Source: an uncultured Clostridium sp. (GTDB lineage Bacteria > Bacillota > Clostridia > Lachnospirales > Lachnospiraceae). Taken from it: 64,000 nucleotides of DNA. The notes under the pieces were generated by a model. The model saw only the letters and a program-made list of their open reading frames with translations, made no database searches and had not been told where the DNA came from. Every line of letters starts with the position of its first letter. Position 1 is the stretch's first letter. Shown in pieces: positions 25,538 through 35,012 of this stretch. Location: contig CAMEIH010000002.1 in assembly GCA_945917985.1 (NCBI GenBank), positions 43,613-107,612 on the forward strand, given 5' to 3'. The position numbers were made by a program, and so were the translations under genes.

Positions 25538-26470
25538 TTAATCATCAATTCCTGTCAGTATTCTCAAAAGGAGCGAGCCCTCCCGCACAAAAGGATATTC
25601 CCTGAGGCTGAACACCAGTCCGCTCTTTTTTGCTATGATTTCATCCAGCACGGTTCCTTCCAGAGGACTTACAATCTCCCCCAGTTTATCACCGGTCTTC
25701 ACATAATGGTTGTGCTCAATTGCCGGCAGAAATACGCCGGTTACTTTAGAGCGGATAAATTCCACCTCTCCGTCCGTTGATATCACAGGATACTGTATTT
25801 TCTCTTCCGGTCCGTTCCAGACCCCCATCTCTCTCATCAGATTAAAAATACCGTCTACTACCTGATTGCCAAACCGTCTGCTGATCCTGGTTCCCATTCC
25901 CATCTCCACCACCATGGTAGGCACTCCAAGCATATTCATGGAATGGGCAAGGGTTGACTCATGCACCGTTTCCGAAGCATTGGTCCAAACCATATCCACA
26001 TTCAAAAGTCTTGCATAGGGAAGGAGCTTGTCCGCAAACTCCTCACTGATACGCACCTGAGGAATTTCTCTGATGAAAACGTTGCTGGCATGGATATCCA
26101 GACAGATGTCTGCTCCCGCAATATCATTAACGATAGCTGCCGCCACTTTTTCCATCACTGTTCCTTTTTCATCTCCCGGGAAAATACGGTTCATATCCAT
26201 ATTGACCTTTGGAATCACTCTGGAAGCAATATCAAGCCCCAGGGGATTGAGTGCCGGATAAATCTCCACGGTTCCCTGCAAGAGCTCCGGGTTCTCCTTG
26301 ATCCTCCTTGCGGTCTCATAGGAAATATACTGCCCCTCAAATTCATCACCATGTATCCCTGATACAATGACGATTCTTTTGAATCCGGGATTTGTCCCTT
26401 CCAGACGGTTCTTTACGATCTTCAGTTTTTCTCCCACCGGAAGTTCTACGGATATTACCTCTTCTATCAT
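25538..26470 (-). CDS. Succinylglutamate desuccinylase/aspartoacylase family metallo-amidohydrolase
   Basis: A 310-residue enzyme with the zinc ligands of the family: His40 and Glu43 (SGIHGDEFEG) and His127 (CLDIHASN), plus the catalytic Glu189 (VVEMGMG). The C-terminal beta domain (KTGDKLGEIVSPLEGTVLDE) resembles a lipoyl/biotinyl fold, as is usual for AspA-like proteins. It probably removes an acyl group from an amino acid or similar amide; the substrate is unknown. AAAGGTG precedes the ATG. It is cotranscribed with the zinc-less paralogue, and a TetR gene lies upstream behind a hairpin. Confidence 0.88.
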   Translation of the reverse strand: MIEEVISVELPVGEKLKIVKNRLEGTNPGFKRIVIVSGIHGDEFEGQYISYETARRIKENPELLQGTVEIYPALNPLGLDIASRVIPKVNMDMNRIFPGDEKGTVMEKVAAAIVNDIAGADICLDIHASNVFIREIPQVRISEEFADKLLPYARLLNVDMVWTNASETVHESTLAHSMNMLGVPTMVVEMGMGTRISRRFGNQVVDGIFNLMREMGVWNGPEEKIQYPVISTDGEVEFIRSKVTGVFLPAIEHNHYVKTGDKLGEIVSPLEGTVLDEIIAKKSGLVFSLREYPFVREGSLLLRILTGIDD

Positions 26471-26503
26471 TACAACACCTTTCTGCCGCTTCTTATCGCA
26501 ACA

Positions 26504-26536
26504 AAAGCTTCAAGTAATCCTCATCCTTGAAGCTTT
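26504..26536 (-). terminator. Hairpin after the TetR-family gene
   Basis: Perfect 11-bp arms AAAGCTTCAAG and CTTGAAGCTTT followed on the minus strand by TTGTTG. It separates the TetR gene from the AspA-like pair. Confidence 0.65.
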
Positions 26537-26554
26537 CATTTCTGTCGTTTTCTC

Positions 26555-27139
26555 TTATTCTTCCGCAACCAGTCCCTGCATCACATACATGATTTCACGG
26601 TCCACCGCCGCTTCCGTAATGCCTCTGGTCAGCGACGCTATTTTAAGTCCCTCCAGCACATACATGATATTGCTGGCTGCACGTCTTGCATCCTCACAGT
26701 AAAACTCACCGTTTTCCACACCCGCCTCAATCAGCTTCTGGATTACCACCACGGCGGAATCAAACTGTTTTTTCAGGAAATTATCTTTTCCATAGTTTTG
26801 TTCATCCATAAAAAATTCATAGGAAGCTTTGTTAAGACCCGGCTTTTTGCTGACCAGTTCCCGTTTCTGCTCTTTTAAGAACAGGGCCAGAATATCAGCA
26901 GGTCCCGCCTCTTTTGCAATGCTTTTTTCAAAGACATCATCCGCTTCCTCCTGCTCCATCTTTAACACTTCCAGGAAGATTTCTCTGGTACTCGAAAAGT
27001 AAAGATATAATCCGCCCCTGCTGATATCGCAGGCATCAACAATATCCTTCATGGTCACACTCTTATAACCTTTTTCCGCAAAAACGCCTCTGGCAGTTTC
27101 CAGTATGTATTTTTTCTTCTGAACAGATTTATCACTCAT
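26555..27139 (-). CDS. TetR/AcrR-family transcriptional regulator
   Basis: A 194-residue regulator. The N-terminal HTH (about 10-57) has the typical TetR pattern: ILETARGVFAEKGYKSVTMK then DIVDACDISRGGLYLYFSST. The C-terminal all-helical ligand domain is unremarkable. It lies 14 bp after the hypothetical gene at 27154, so the two form a unit. Its target is unknown; the adjacent AspA-like pair is a candidate, though a terminator-like hairpin lies between. TAGGAG precedes the ATG at slightly long spacing. Confidence 0.88.
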   Translation of the reverse strand: MSDKSVQKKKYILETARGVFAEKGYKSVTMKDIVDACDISRGGLYLYFSSTREIFLEVLKMEQEEADDVFEKSIAKEAGPADILALFLKEQKRELVSKKPGLNKASYEFFMDEQNYGKDNFLKKQFDSAVVVIQKLIEAGVENGEFYCEDARRAASNIMYVLEGLKIASLTRGITEAAVDREIMYVMQGLVAEE

Positions 27140-27153
27140 GTTATCAACAACTC

Positions 27154-27621
27154 CTACGCCAGTGGCCCATCATAAACTTCGAGCAGCTCCTTTATCTTCA
27201 AAAGGGCTTTCAGAAAAACGCCATTCTCAACCGCCTGCGTCCACAGATTTCCTTTCGTCATGCCCCCGAGAATATATTTCGCCATGATATCAAAAATATC
27301 TTCTATGTTTCTGAGTTCTGCATTCTCAATAAATTTAAGTTCATCCTGCTGCGTACGGATAAAATTTCTGGAATAAGCATAGACATAATTTCTGTTAAGC
27401 AGTCCGGTGGCCTGCATATCTTTTATAAATGAAAGCAGTGTCCCGTCATAGACGGAAAAAGTCACGGAAGTGGATGCGATATCGTTTCCGTCATAAAGAT
27501 GGGATGTCTTTTGTCCCTTCTTTTGCTCAAGCCATGGAATATACCGGAATATCTTTTCAAATATTACTCTGTATTTTTGAATTCTCTCCTGCCTGTACAG
27601 GTTTTCGCTCTCTACTGACAT
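27154..27621 (-). CDS. Conserved hypothetical protein, 155 residues
   Basis: A soluble, mixed alpha/beta protein without a signal peptide or membrane segment. The central part (LLNRNYVYAYSRNFIRTQQD) and the C-terminal part (IMAKYILGGMTKGNLWTQAV) look well ordered and conserved-like. It resembles proteins annotated DUF6508, but I am not certain of that. It directly precedes the TetR regulator (14 bp) and is probably cotranscribed. No catalytic motif is evident and I assign no function. Confidence 0.7.
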   Translation of the reverse strand: MSVESENLYRQERIQKYRVIFEKIFRYIPWLEQKKGQKTSHLYDGNDIASTSVTFSVYDGTLLSFIKDMQATGLLNRNYVYAYSRNFIRTQQDELKFIENAELRNIEDIFDIMAKYILGGMTKGNLWTQAVENGVFLKALLKIKELLEVYDGPLA

Positions 27622-27804
27622 ACCTTCCCACCCTGTCTTCCATACATATATAAATTATCTTACCATAAAAAAAGAAAATGTACACACTAAAATCTGACAA
27701 TTTATTGTGCAATTTTCTTAGCTTATCGCAAGATGCTAATATCTTTTTATTATTTATCAAAATATTTATAGATTTTTGTCATTTTTAGCAATATAATAAC
27801 AAAA

Positions 27805-27839
27805 GAATTGATTACGGAAGTCAATTCGAGCTAATTAGC
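27805..27839. repeat. Intergenic inverted repeats
   Basis: GAATTGA and TCAATTC arms (27805-27827) are followed by the perfect palindrome GCTAATTAGC (27830-27839). They sit upstream of the hypothetical-TetR unit and could be TetR operator sites or part of a hairpin; nothing else was seen in this 270-bp gap. Confidence 0.4.
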
Positions 27840-27873
27840 AATTCCGGAAGAATTCCCCTTTTACACAAGCAGG

Positions 27874-27901
27874 AAACCCTGAGAGATACTCTCAGGGTTT
27901 T
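27874..27901. terminator. Terminator overlapping the end of the GH13 gene
   Basis: Arms AAACCCTGAGAG and CTCTCAGGGTTT with a 4-base loop. The right arm contains the stop codon of the alpha-amylase gene. T-runs on both sides are short. Confidence 0.65.
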
Positions 27902-29505
27902 CTGTTCATCAATATAATTCCATGTCCGGGTATGGTCAAAAAACCATTTTCAATGCTTCCGCTCTCTTCCCCGGTATATAAACCATTCTCTATCTTCTTT
28001 CTGTTGATACTTTCGTTTTCTGCCAGATCGATCACGGCTTTCTCCTCAGAAACATTGATAAACACATAGAGCTTTTCCCCCTCGTATTCTTTTGAAAAGG
28101 CAGCTATGGTATCGGAAGAATACTGTTCCAGATTTTCTGTTTTTCCCTTTCGGATTGCCGGATACCGGTTCCTTATTCCGATTGCTTCCTTATAATAGGA
28201 ATAAACAGATTGTTCATCCTTCTCCTGCTCCTCGAGGCTTCCGAATTTCATTTTTACTTCATCCATATCCGCAGGTCCTTTACACATTCCTTCATAGGAA
28301 GGGTCAGATGAAAAATACATAGGAGCCCTCTTGTTTTCATCCTTTCCGGCGCCTTTCATTCCCAGCTCCTCACCGTAATAGATAAAAGCATTTCCGCTCA
28401 TCAGAAGATTCATGGCCCCGGCGAGCTTTGTCTGCGCCTCTGATCTGTCACCGGCATAATAACCCGCACTTCTTCCCATATCATGATTGGTATAGAAGGG
28501 TGCATCAATATAATCGGGATTATGCGCCGAAAACAAGCTCTCTGATTCCTGAAGCCCGCAGCTGTAGGCAGAAGCCGGGATTTCTCCCCTCACCGTCCTT
28601 GCAATAATACCGTCTTTATCCGCAAATTCGAAGTCAAATACACTGTCGATCCCACTGTCATAATAACCGGCATATGTATTTTTGTCTGTCCACACCTCTG
28701 CCACAAGATAGGCATCCTTTCTCTTCTCCTTTACAATATCCGTAGCCGAGGAGAGGATCTCAGTATTTGTCGCATTTGCCCCTGTCACATATTCCTTTGC
28801 TGCATCCAGCCGAAAACCTCCCACTCCCTTGTCCAGCCAGAAATCCGCAATTCTTTCTATTTCGCTTCTCACTTGTTCACTGCTAAGATTGAGATCCGGC
28901 ATACCATCCCAGAACTGTGCCTCATAATACCAGCATTCACTTCCGGGAACAGGATAACAGTTTCCTTTCTTTTCCCGGCTGAAATGATAATAGTCAACAT
29001 AGGGGCATTCCTCCGGGTCCGGCTCTTTGTCTCCAAGCGCCGCCAGATAAGAGCAGGCTTCCTGAAACCATGGGTGCTGTGAGGAGCTGTGGTTCAAAAC
29101 AAGATCAATAATCACCTTGATTCCTCTTTCTTCACACGCTTTCATTAATTCTTCAAAATCTTCCATCGTGCCATACTCAGGGTCAATAGCCATATAATCT
29201 GTGACATCATATTTGTGATAGGTCGGTGATGGCATGATAGGCATCAGCCAGATTCCGTTACAGCCAAGATCATCCGTTGTCTCCGGATTACCATCATTAA
29301 TATAATCCAGTTTTTCCTTTAATCCGGCAAGATCTCCGATGCCGTCACCGTTTCCATCGTAAAAGGAGTAGACAAACACCTCGTAATATGTCCGGTAATT
29401 ATCTTCCATGGGAACCGGCTCCGTGACATCTGCACTGCCATGACATCCCAGTGTGCCAAGAATCAGCAAAACACCTGCAATCAGCGCTATTAATTTTTTT
29501 CTCAC
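27892..29505 (-). CDS. Alpha-amylase family (GH13) lipoprotein
   Basis: A 537-residue surface-anchored GH13 enzyme. The signal peptide ends in a lipobox (GTLGC, lipidated Cys21). The four GH13 regions are visible: DLVLNHS, GFRLDAAKE with nucleophile Asp234, LVAEVW with acid/base Glu270, and TNHDMGR with His341/Asp342. It should cut starch or maltodextrin outside the cell. A longer frame starts at a TTG, but the GTG at 29505 has GGAGG at ideal spacing and gives a proper signal peptide. It follows malQ by 21 bp and both were evidently one starch-use operon. Confidence 0.93.
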   Translation of the reverse strand: MRKKLIALIAGVLLILGTLGCHGSADVTEPVPMEDNYRTYYEVFVYSFYDGNGDGIGDLAGLKEKLDYINDGNPETTDDLGCNGIWLMPIMPSPTYHKYDVTDYMAIDPEYGTMEDFEELMKACEERGIKVIIDLVLNHSSSQHPWFQEACSYLAALGDKEPDPEECPYVDYYHFSREKKGNCYPVPGSECWYYEAQFWDGMPDLNLSSEQVRSEIERIADFWLDKGVGGFRLDAAKEYVTGANATNTEILSSATDIVKEKRKDAYLVAEVWTDKNTYAGYYDSGIDSVFDFEFADKDGIIARTVRGEIPASAYSCGLQESESLFSAHNPDYIDAPFYTNHDMGRSAGYYAGDRSEAQTKLAGAMNLLMSGNAFIYYGEELGMKGAGKDENKRAPMYFSSDPSYEGMCKGPADMDEVKMKFGSLEEQEKDEQSVYSYYKEAIGIRNRYPAIRKGKTENLEQYSSDTIAAFSKEYEGEKLYVFINVSEEKAVIDLAENESINRKKIENGLYTGEESGSIENGFLTIPGHGIILMNRKP

Positions 29506-29526
29506 TTTGATTTCCTCCAATATCCT

Positions 29527-31010
29527 TTATCTGCCACAGACGCGCGTCAATGTCCTGATGAATTCTATTCTCTCATCGGAGAGACTTCCCTTTACCATTC
29601 TCCATCTCCAGTTCGTTCCTATCGTAGATGGGAAGTTCATTCTCGCCTCATTTCCCAGCTTTAAAATGTCCTGCATCTGCAGGATCACAATATCAGCCAC
29701 ACTGCCATACACTGCGCGAATAATGGCATCCGGTATTTCTTCTCTCTGACTGATATTCAGAAGATCATAGAGAAAAGTGAGTTCCTTCTCCGTCTTTTCT
29801 GCGAAATATCCCACGATAGTCTCATTGTCATGGGTTCCGGTATATGCCGCCATATTTCCGTTGTCGAAATTGTAAGGCAGGTGCTCATTTTTTGTATTTC
29901 CGTCAAAGGCAAAAAGAAGCACTTTCATTCCGGGCCAGCCCGTTTTCCGCAGAAGCTTCTTCACGGCAGGTACTGCCACGCCAAGGTCCTCCGCAATGAT
30001 CCTGTTCTTTCCCAGCATCTTTTCTATCACATCCGTCAGCTTTCTGCCGGGGCCTTTATTCCATTTTCCGTTTCTTGCATTTTTGTCCTTTGCCGGAATG
30101 CTGTAATATCTTGCAATTCCGATGAAATGGTCAATTCTGACGATATCAAAAAGTCTCGCATTTGCCATCATACGCCTCTTCCACCAGTCAAAGCCATCCT
30201 TTTCCATCTCTTCATAATTATAGAGAGGATTTCCCCACTTCTGACCATCATCAGAAAACGCATCCGGTGGACATCCCGCAACCTCCACAGGCTTTCCTTC
30301 CCATCCAGCTGAAACTGCTTTCTCTCCGCCCATACATCGGCACTGTCAAGCGCCACATAGAGAGGAATGTCACCTATGATCTTTATTCCCTTTTCATTGG
30401 CGTAGGTCTTCAGCTTATCCCACTGTTCAAAGAACATAAACTGCAGAAATTTATAAAAACGGATATCCTTTTTGAGTTCCCGCTTGCACTGCGAAATCGC
30501 CTTCTCTTCCCTGTTTCGAAGGGGCGCATCCCACTCCGCAAAAGCCTTGCCTCCCTGACTGTTTTTGATTGCCATGTAAAGACTGTAATCATTCAGCCAT
30601 GATTTATTTTCCTTACAGAAGCTTTTGTATTTTTCAGAAGATCTGTCGAAACGCTGAAAGGCCCGGTAAAGCACCTGAAATCTGTTTTCATAGAGAAGAC
30701 CGTAATCCACATCATTCTCCTTCTGCCCAAAGGAAAGATTTTTAAGTTCCTTCTCCGTCAAAAGTCCCTGCTCCAAAAGCAGATCAAGATCGATCAGATA
30801 AGGATTACCTGCAAAGGCAGAAAACGATTGATAAGGGCTGTCTCCGTAACCGGTAGGGCCCAGAGGAAGTACCTGCCAGTATTTTTGCCCCATCTGTACC
30901 AAAAGGTCTACAAATTCGTAAGCCGCCTTCCCCATTGTGCCGATTCCGTAAGGTGACGGCAGACTTGTGATTGACAATAAAATTCCTGCTCCCCGTTTCA
31001 TTCTTCCCAT
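29527..31010 (-). pseudogene. malQ: 4-alpha-glucanotransferase (amylomaltase), frameshifted
   Basis: Two overlapping frames together make one MalQ of about 495 residues. The first part runs from 31010 (GILLSITSLPSPYGIG, the GH77 N-terminus) to QFQLDG near 30303; the rest continues in another frame from EGKPVEVAGCPPDAFSDDGQ and includes FDIVRIDHFIG, IIAEDLG and TGTHDNET with the three catalytic acids. One base appears missing in the GGGAA stretch at about 30299-30303, within what should read LDG-EGKP. Either the gene is newly broken, or the base is a sequencing error. MalQ rearranges maltodextrins after import. Confidence 0.88.
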
Positions 31011-31065
31011 ACTACCCCTTTTTCCTCCTATATTTTCGTATTTTTTCGTTAAAAAGATAAAAAAG

Positions 31066-31099
31066 AAACCCTTAAAAACTTATTATCTTTAAGGGTTTT
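31066..31099 (-). terminator. Terminator after tRNA-Trp
   Basis: Arms AAACCCTTAAA and TTTAAGGGTTT, then CTTTTTTATCTTTTT on the minus strand: a strong intrinsic terminator 5 bp past the tRNA. Confidence 0.9.
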
Positions 31100-31103
31100 G
31101 GAG

Positions 31104-31174
31104 CAGGGGCAGTAGGAATCGAACCCACATCGACGGTTTTGGAGACCGCTGTTCTACCTTTGAACTATGCCCCT
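31104..31174 (-). tRNA. tRNA-Trp (CCA anticodon)
   Basis: The minus strand folds as a tRNA: acceptor AGGGGCA/TGCCCCT, D-arm GTTC/GAAC, anticodon arm GCGGT-CTCCAAA-ACCGT with CCA anticodon, and T-arm GTGGG-TTCGATT-CCTAC. The discriminator is G, as expected for bacterial tRNA-Trp. The 3' CCA is not encoded. It stands alone with its own terminator. Confidence 0.96.
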
Positions 31175-31222
31175 ATTCATGCGGCTTTAAAGCCACCGAG
31201 GATTATTATACCTAAAACCCAC

Positions 31223-32221
31223 TTATCTGTCAACAGCTTTTGCCGTAGAATTTCGGATCACAAACTCGGGTCGCAACAATGTTTTGCTGACAGATACATG
31301 ATTCATAAGGGAGTGAAGTGCCATATATCCACATTTGCCAAGTTCCAGGCGATCCTGTCTGATAGTGGTAAGTGCCGGGGTGGTATAAGCAGAGAGCGGC
31401 AGATCATCAAATCCGATCACGCTCACGTCCTCCGGTACCCGGTATCCGCATTTTTCACACTCTTTGATTGTGCCGTAAGCAAGAAGATCATTGCCACAGA
31501 CAATGGCAGTTGCCTTGTTTTTCAAAAATGAAGGGACAAAATCCTTTGCAGACTCTGCCACGTAATAGCCATTGGCAACCAGCTCATCCTGAAGTGCAAG
31601 ATGGTGCGCCGCCATACTGTCATAAAATGCCTGCTGTCTCTGCTCTGTGATCATAGAATGAAGAGAACCATTTAAAAAAGCGATTCTGGTATGGCCAAGC
31701 TGTGTCAGGTGCTCTATGGCTGTATCAATTCCTTCAAAGCTGTCTGTACCAATATATGCTACATTGGGATTTTTGCGAATAAAATTATCAAAGAGTACTG
31801 TAGGAATTCCTGTACTTTCAAGTTGCTTCATCCATTCATCCTGAAGCGCAAACCCCACAAGAAATGCACCGGAATATCCGTTTTTCAGCATAAAGGTATC
31901 ATATTTTTCCTTGGTTTGAAACCCCGGGGTTATGGGAAGTACCTCCACATGCCAGTTATCCCTGTAAGCAGCCTGTCTGAATCCGAGTATAATATCGTAA
32001 CCAAACTGACTGGCAGACTCATAGTCCATATTTTCCACAAAAACGCAAAGCTTTTTGTGTTCTTCTTTTTTCATTCTTTTGGTAACATATCCCATTTCCA
32101 CCGCTGTATCCAGGATCTTCTGGCGCAGTTCCGCACTGACATCATTTGCACCATTTAATCCTTTTGAGACAGTGCTGATGGAAACACCAAGTTTCTCAGC
32201 GATCTCTCTGATCGTAGCCAT
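31223..32221 (-). CDS. LacI-family transcriptional regulator
   Basis: A 332-residue regulator with the LacI HTH (TIREIAEKLGVSISTVSKGL) and a periplasmic-binding-protein-like sugar domain (GYVTKRMKKEEHKKL, then IGTDSFEGIDTAIEHL, IVCGNDLLAYG and VIGFDDLPLSAYTTP). The C-terminal signature is complete. The ATG at 32221 has GAGGAG at good spacing; a frame six codons longer exists. It may control the neighbouring starch genes across tRNA-Trp, as LacI-type MalR proteins do, but no operator was identified, so the target is an inference. Confidence 0.92.
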   Translation of the reverse strand: MATIREIAEKLGVSISTVSKGLNGANDVSAELRQKILDTAVEMGYVTKRMKKEEHKKLCVFVENMDYESASQFGYDIILGFRQAAYRDNWHVEVLPITPGFQTKEKYDTFMLKNGYSGAFLVGFALQDEWMKQLESTGIPTVLFDNFIRKNPNVAYIGTDSFEGIDTAIEHLTQLGHTRIAFLNGSLHSMITEQRQQAFYDSMAAHHLALQDELVANGYYVAESAKDFVPSFLKNKATAIVCGNDLLAYGTIKECEKCGYRVPEDVSVIGFDDLPLSAYTTPALTTIRQDRLELGKCGYMALHSLMNHVSVSKTLLRPEFVIRNSTAKAVDR

Positions 32222-32262
32222 AAATCTCTCCTCTTTCACGGAGTCCTATGCTTTGCATCGTA

Positions 32263-33372
32263 TTAATATTGCAGTCTGTCCTTTGTATCGGCTTCCACCT
32301 GCGCACTAAAGCTTTTCAGTTCTTTGGTAGGCTCATAATTTTCTTCTCCGTAGAGTATTTCGTGGAGCCTGACCACATTGTCTTCCAAAGAGGTAGGCAC
32401 AATACAGGAGCCTTCCGTTCCGATGGTTCCTCCATTAAGCATACCTGCAAAAGGAAAACCGTCACTGACAGTTACTTTATAATCACCGATCATACCAAGT
32501 ACCGGTACGATATCCTCAATGTCCACAGAAGTTACAATGTGCGGGAATACCGCATTCATGGCATCCATCAGCTTGCTGACGGATACTGTCTTGGCTTTTT
32601 CCATCATGGCTACAAGTACATCCCTCTGTCTCTGTGTACGTTCAAAGTCGTCACCCACATAGCGGATTCTGCAGTATGCCGTAGCCTGCAGGCCGTTTAG
32701 CGTCTGAAGTCCCGGTTCTGTTACCGGCGTATAATCCACACCGGCTGTTGCCGTAAAATTCTTGCCATCATCGCTGTTTCCAACCATACTGATCTGATAA
32801 TTATTCAAATGACTGATTTCTTCTTCCCTCACGTCGATCTCAACACCGCCCAGGGCATCCACTGCCTCCATCAATCCCTCAAAGCCTACCGTTATATAGT
32901 CTGTCACATAAAGGTCAGTATTCATATTGATCATGGAAAGAGCCTGCTCCGGTCCTCCTAAAGCATAAGCCTTATTGCATTTTCCATAGGAATCGTTTCC
33001 TACATTCAGATAGGTATCTCTGTAGATGGAAATAAGACGCACTTCATGTTTGTCCATATCAACAGAGCAGATCATGATCGTATCACTCCGGTTATTTCCC
33101 TTGCCCAGATTTTCATCTCTGGCATCCACCCCAAAAAATGCGATATTGTAAATGCCCGTATACTCATTCACATTTTCGCCTTCCGTATTTTCCGTTACTT
33201 TCTCCTTTATTTCCTCATTGACAGCAATCTTTTCCTCATCGATTTTTGCCTTTTTTACACCATTCTCACCGGTAGTTCGAAGTATCACATATAATGCTGC
33301 TACCGCTATGATCAGTACCAGCACTTCTACAATAAACAACGGGATATGCTTCACCCATTTTTTCTTATCCAT
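32263..33372 (-). CDS. LytR-CpsA-Psr (LCP) family cell-wall ligase
   Basis: A 369-residue protein with a short cytoplasmic N-terminus, one membrane helix (about 10-34) and an extracellular LCP domain (~75-270). Conserved motifs include NIAFFGVDAR, NNRSDTIMICSVD, RLISIYRDTY, CNKAYALGG and RYVGDDFERTQRQRDVL, which carry the Asp and Arg residues that bind the pyrophosphate of polyprenyl-linked substrates. LCP enzymes attach anionic glycopolymers to peptidoglycan. The start was moved to the ATG at 33372 behind AAAGGAG. Its neighbours give no pathway clue. Confidence 0.92.
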   Translation of the reverse strand: MDKKKWVKHIPLFIVEVLVLIIAVAALYVILRTTGENGVKKAKIDEEKIAVNEEIKEKVTENTEGENVNEYTGIYNIAFFGVDARDENLGKGNNRSDTIMICSVDMDKHEVRLISIYRDTYLNVGNDSYGKCNKAYALGGPEQALSMINMNTDLYVTDYITVGFEGLMEAVDALGGVEIDVREEEISHLNNYQISMVGNSDDGKNFTATAGVDYTPVTEPGLQTLNGLQATAYCRIRYVGDDFERTQRQRDVLVAMMEKAKTVSVSKLMDAMNAVFPHIVTSVDIEDIVPVLGMIGDYKVTVSDGFPFAGMLNGGTIGTEGSCIVPTSLEDNVVRLHEILYGEENYEPTKELKSFSAQVEADTKDRLQY

Positions 33373-33530
33373 TACCTGCTCCTTTATGTACAATCAGAAA
33401 ACTGACAAAATCATTTAAGTATTTTACCATAATTTAATCATTATTTGAATAGAGAAAGCGAAATTTTTAAGATTTTTTTAAAATAATCACTAAAAACGTC
33501 ATAATTTTGTCATATTTTTTGTTGAAACCA

Positions 33531-34904
33531 TCAGATCAGATCCATAGCTTCTCCCACGTGGCTGACTCCTATGATCTTGATTCCGGAGATTTCCTTAACA
33601 CTGTCCATGCACACAGAAGGGATCACACAGGTAGCAAAGCCAAGCTTTTTTGCCTCCTGGACCCTTACAGGTATCATGCTGACAGCCCGCACTTCTCCGG
33701 AAAGTCCTACTTCTCCCATCACGATCATGTCGCTGCCCACAGCCCTGTTTTTAAAGCTGGACACAATCGCCATGGCAATGCCCAGGTCAATGGCCGGTTC
33801 CTGTATCTTAATACCGCCTGCAATGTTTACATAGGCATCACAATTTCCCATCTGAAGCCCCAGACGTTTTTCCAAAACTGCCATCAAAAGATTGACCCGG
33901 TTAAAATCCGTCCCCGTAGTCTGTCTTCTGGGAATACCAAAATTACTATGACAGACAAGGGCCTGTATTTCCACAAGAATGGGTCTTGTTCCTTCCATGG
34001 AACAGGCAACCACCGATCCACTGGCATTTTCCGGTCTTCCGTTCAGCATAAACTCGGAAGGGTTGAGCACCTCCCTAAGTCCTTCCGCCTCCATTTCAAA
34101 CACACCGATTTCATTGGTGGAGCCAAAACGATTCTTCACACCCCGCAGGAGTCTGTAGGAGGCATGTCTGTCTCCCTCGAAATAAAGCACAGTATCCACC
34201 ATGTGTTCAAGGACCCGCGGTCCGGCCACCGTTCCTTCCTTTGTCACATGTCCGACAATAAATATGGATACGCCAAGCCCCTTTGCAAGCTGCAGAAAAA
34301 GTCCTGTAGCCTCCCTCACCTGGGAGATGCTGCCCGGAGCTGCAGAAATCTCTCCGTGAAACATGGTCTGAATAGAATCAATGATAACAACTTCCGGTTT
34401 ACTTCTCTTAATCGTTTCCTCGATACTCTCAAGGTTCGTCTCACACAGAAGCTTCAGATGATCGCTGAAGGTTCCGATTCTGTTCGCCCGAAGCTTAATC
34501 TGCTTTAAAGACTCTTCTCCGGAAACATAAAGCACTTCCCGTCCGTCTCCCGCAAGGTTTCTGCAGACCTGCAAAAGCAAGGTTGACTTGCCGATTCCGG
34601 GATCTCCTCCCACCAGAGTAAGAGACCCTGCAACGATCCCGCCTCCAAGTACTCTGTCAAGTTCCCCGATACCGGTAGAAATCCTGTCTTCTTTCTCAAT
34701 AGAAACTTCCGACAGCTTTGCCGGTTTATTTTTCTCCGAGAAGCCTGTGACCGTTTTCATTCTGCTGCTTTTCCCCTGTCCGGTCACTACCTGCTCCTCC
34801 ACAAAAGTATTCCATTCCCTGCAGCCCGGGCACTGTCCCATCCACTTGGCTGATTCATAGCCGCAGTTCTGACAAAAAAATACCGTATTCTTCCCTTTTG
34901 CCAT
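33531..34904 (-). CDS. radA: DNA repair protein RadA (Sms)
   Basis: A 457-residue RadA. The N-terminal C4 zinc finger (FCQNCGYESAKWMGQCPGC) is followed by a RecA-like ATPase with Walker A GGDPGIGKSTLLLQ, the RadA-specific KNRFGSTNEIGVF motif and a C-terminal Lon-like domain (LAGEVRA-like region near GLSGEVRAVSMIP). It helps process recombination intermediates by branch migration. Start chosen at the ATG with GGGGAG upstream. In Firmicutes radA often lies near clpC, as here with only one small gene between them. Confidence 0.97.
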   Translation of the reverse strand: MAKGKNTVFFCQNCGYESAKWMGQCPGCREWNTFVEEQVVTGQGKSSRMKTVTGFSEKNKPAKLSEVSIEKEDRISTGIGELDRVLGGGIVAGSLTLVGGDPGIGKSTLLLQVCRNLAGDGREVLYVSGEESLKQIKLRANRIGTFSDHLKLLCETNLESIEETIKRSKPEVVIIDSIQTMFHGEISAAPGSISQVREATGLFLQLAKGLGVSIFIVGHVTKEGTVAGPRVLEHMVDTVLYFEGDRHASYRLLRGVKNRFGSTNEIGVFEMEAEGLREVLNPSEFMLNGRPENASGSVVACSMEGTRPILVEIQALVCHSNFGIPRRQTTGTDFNRVNLLMAVLEKRLGLQMGNCDAYVNIAGGIKIQEPAIDLGIAMAIVSSFKNRAVGSDMIVMGEVGLSGEVRAVSMIPVRVQEAKKLGFATCVIPSVCMDSVKEISGIKIIGVSHVGEAMDLI

Positions 34905-34975
34905 ATTTCATCTCCCCATTTTCCTGCCGGGTTTCACACACTTAATGAACTGTGAACCGCCTTATCGGCGTAAAA

Positions 34976-35006
34976 GAGCCTTCTTCCCGATCCGGTCAGA
35001 AGGCTC
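34976..35006 (-). terminator. Terminator after the 137-residue hypothetical gene
   Basis: Perfect 9-bp arms GAGCCTTCT and AGAAGGCTC with TCTTTT following on the minus strand, 6 bp past the stop. Confidence 0.8.
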
Positions 35007-35012
35007 CTGTTC

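Noticed and set aside
33507..34508. A 333-residue plus-strand frame opposite radA
   Set aside because: Shadow of radA, which is fully supported by zinc finger, Walker A and KNRFG motifs.
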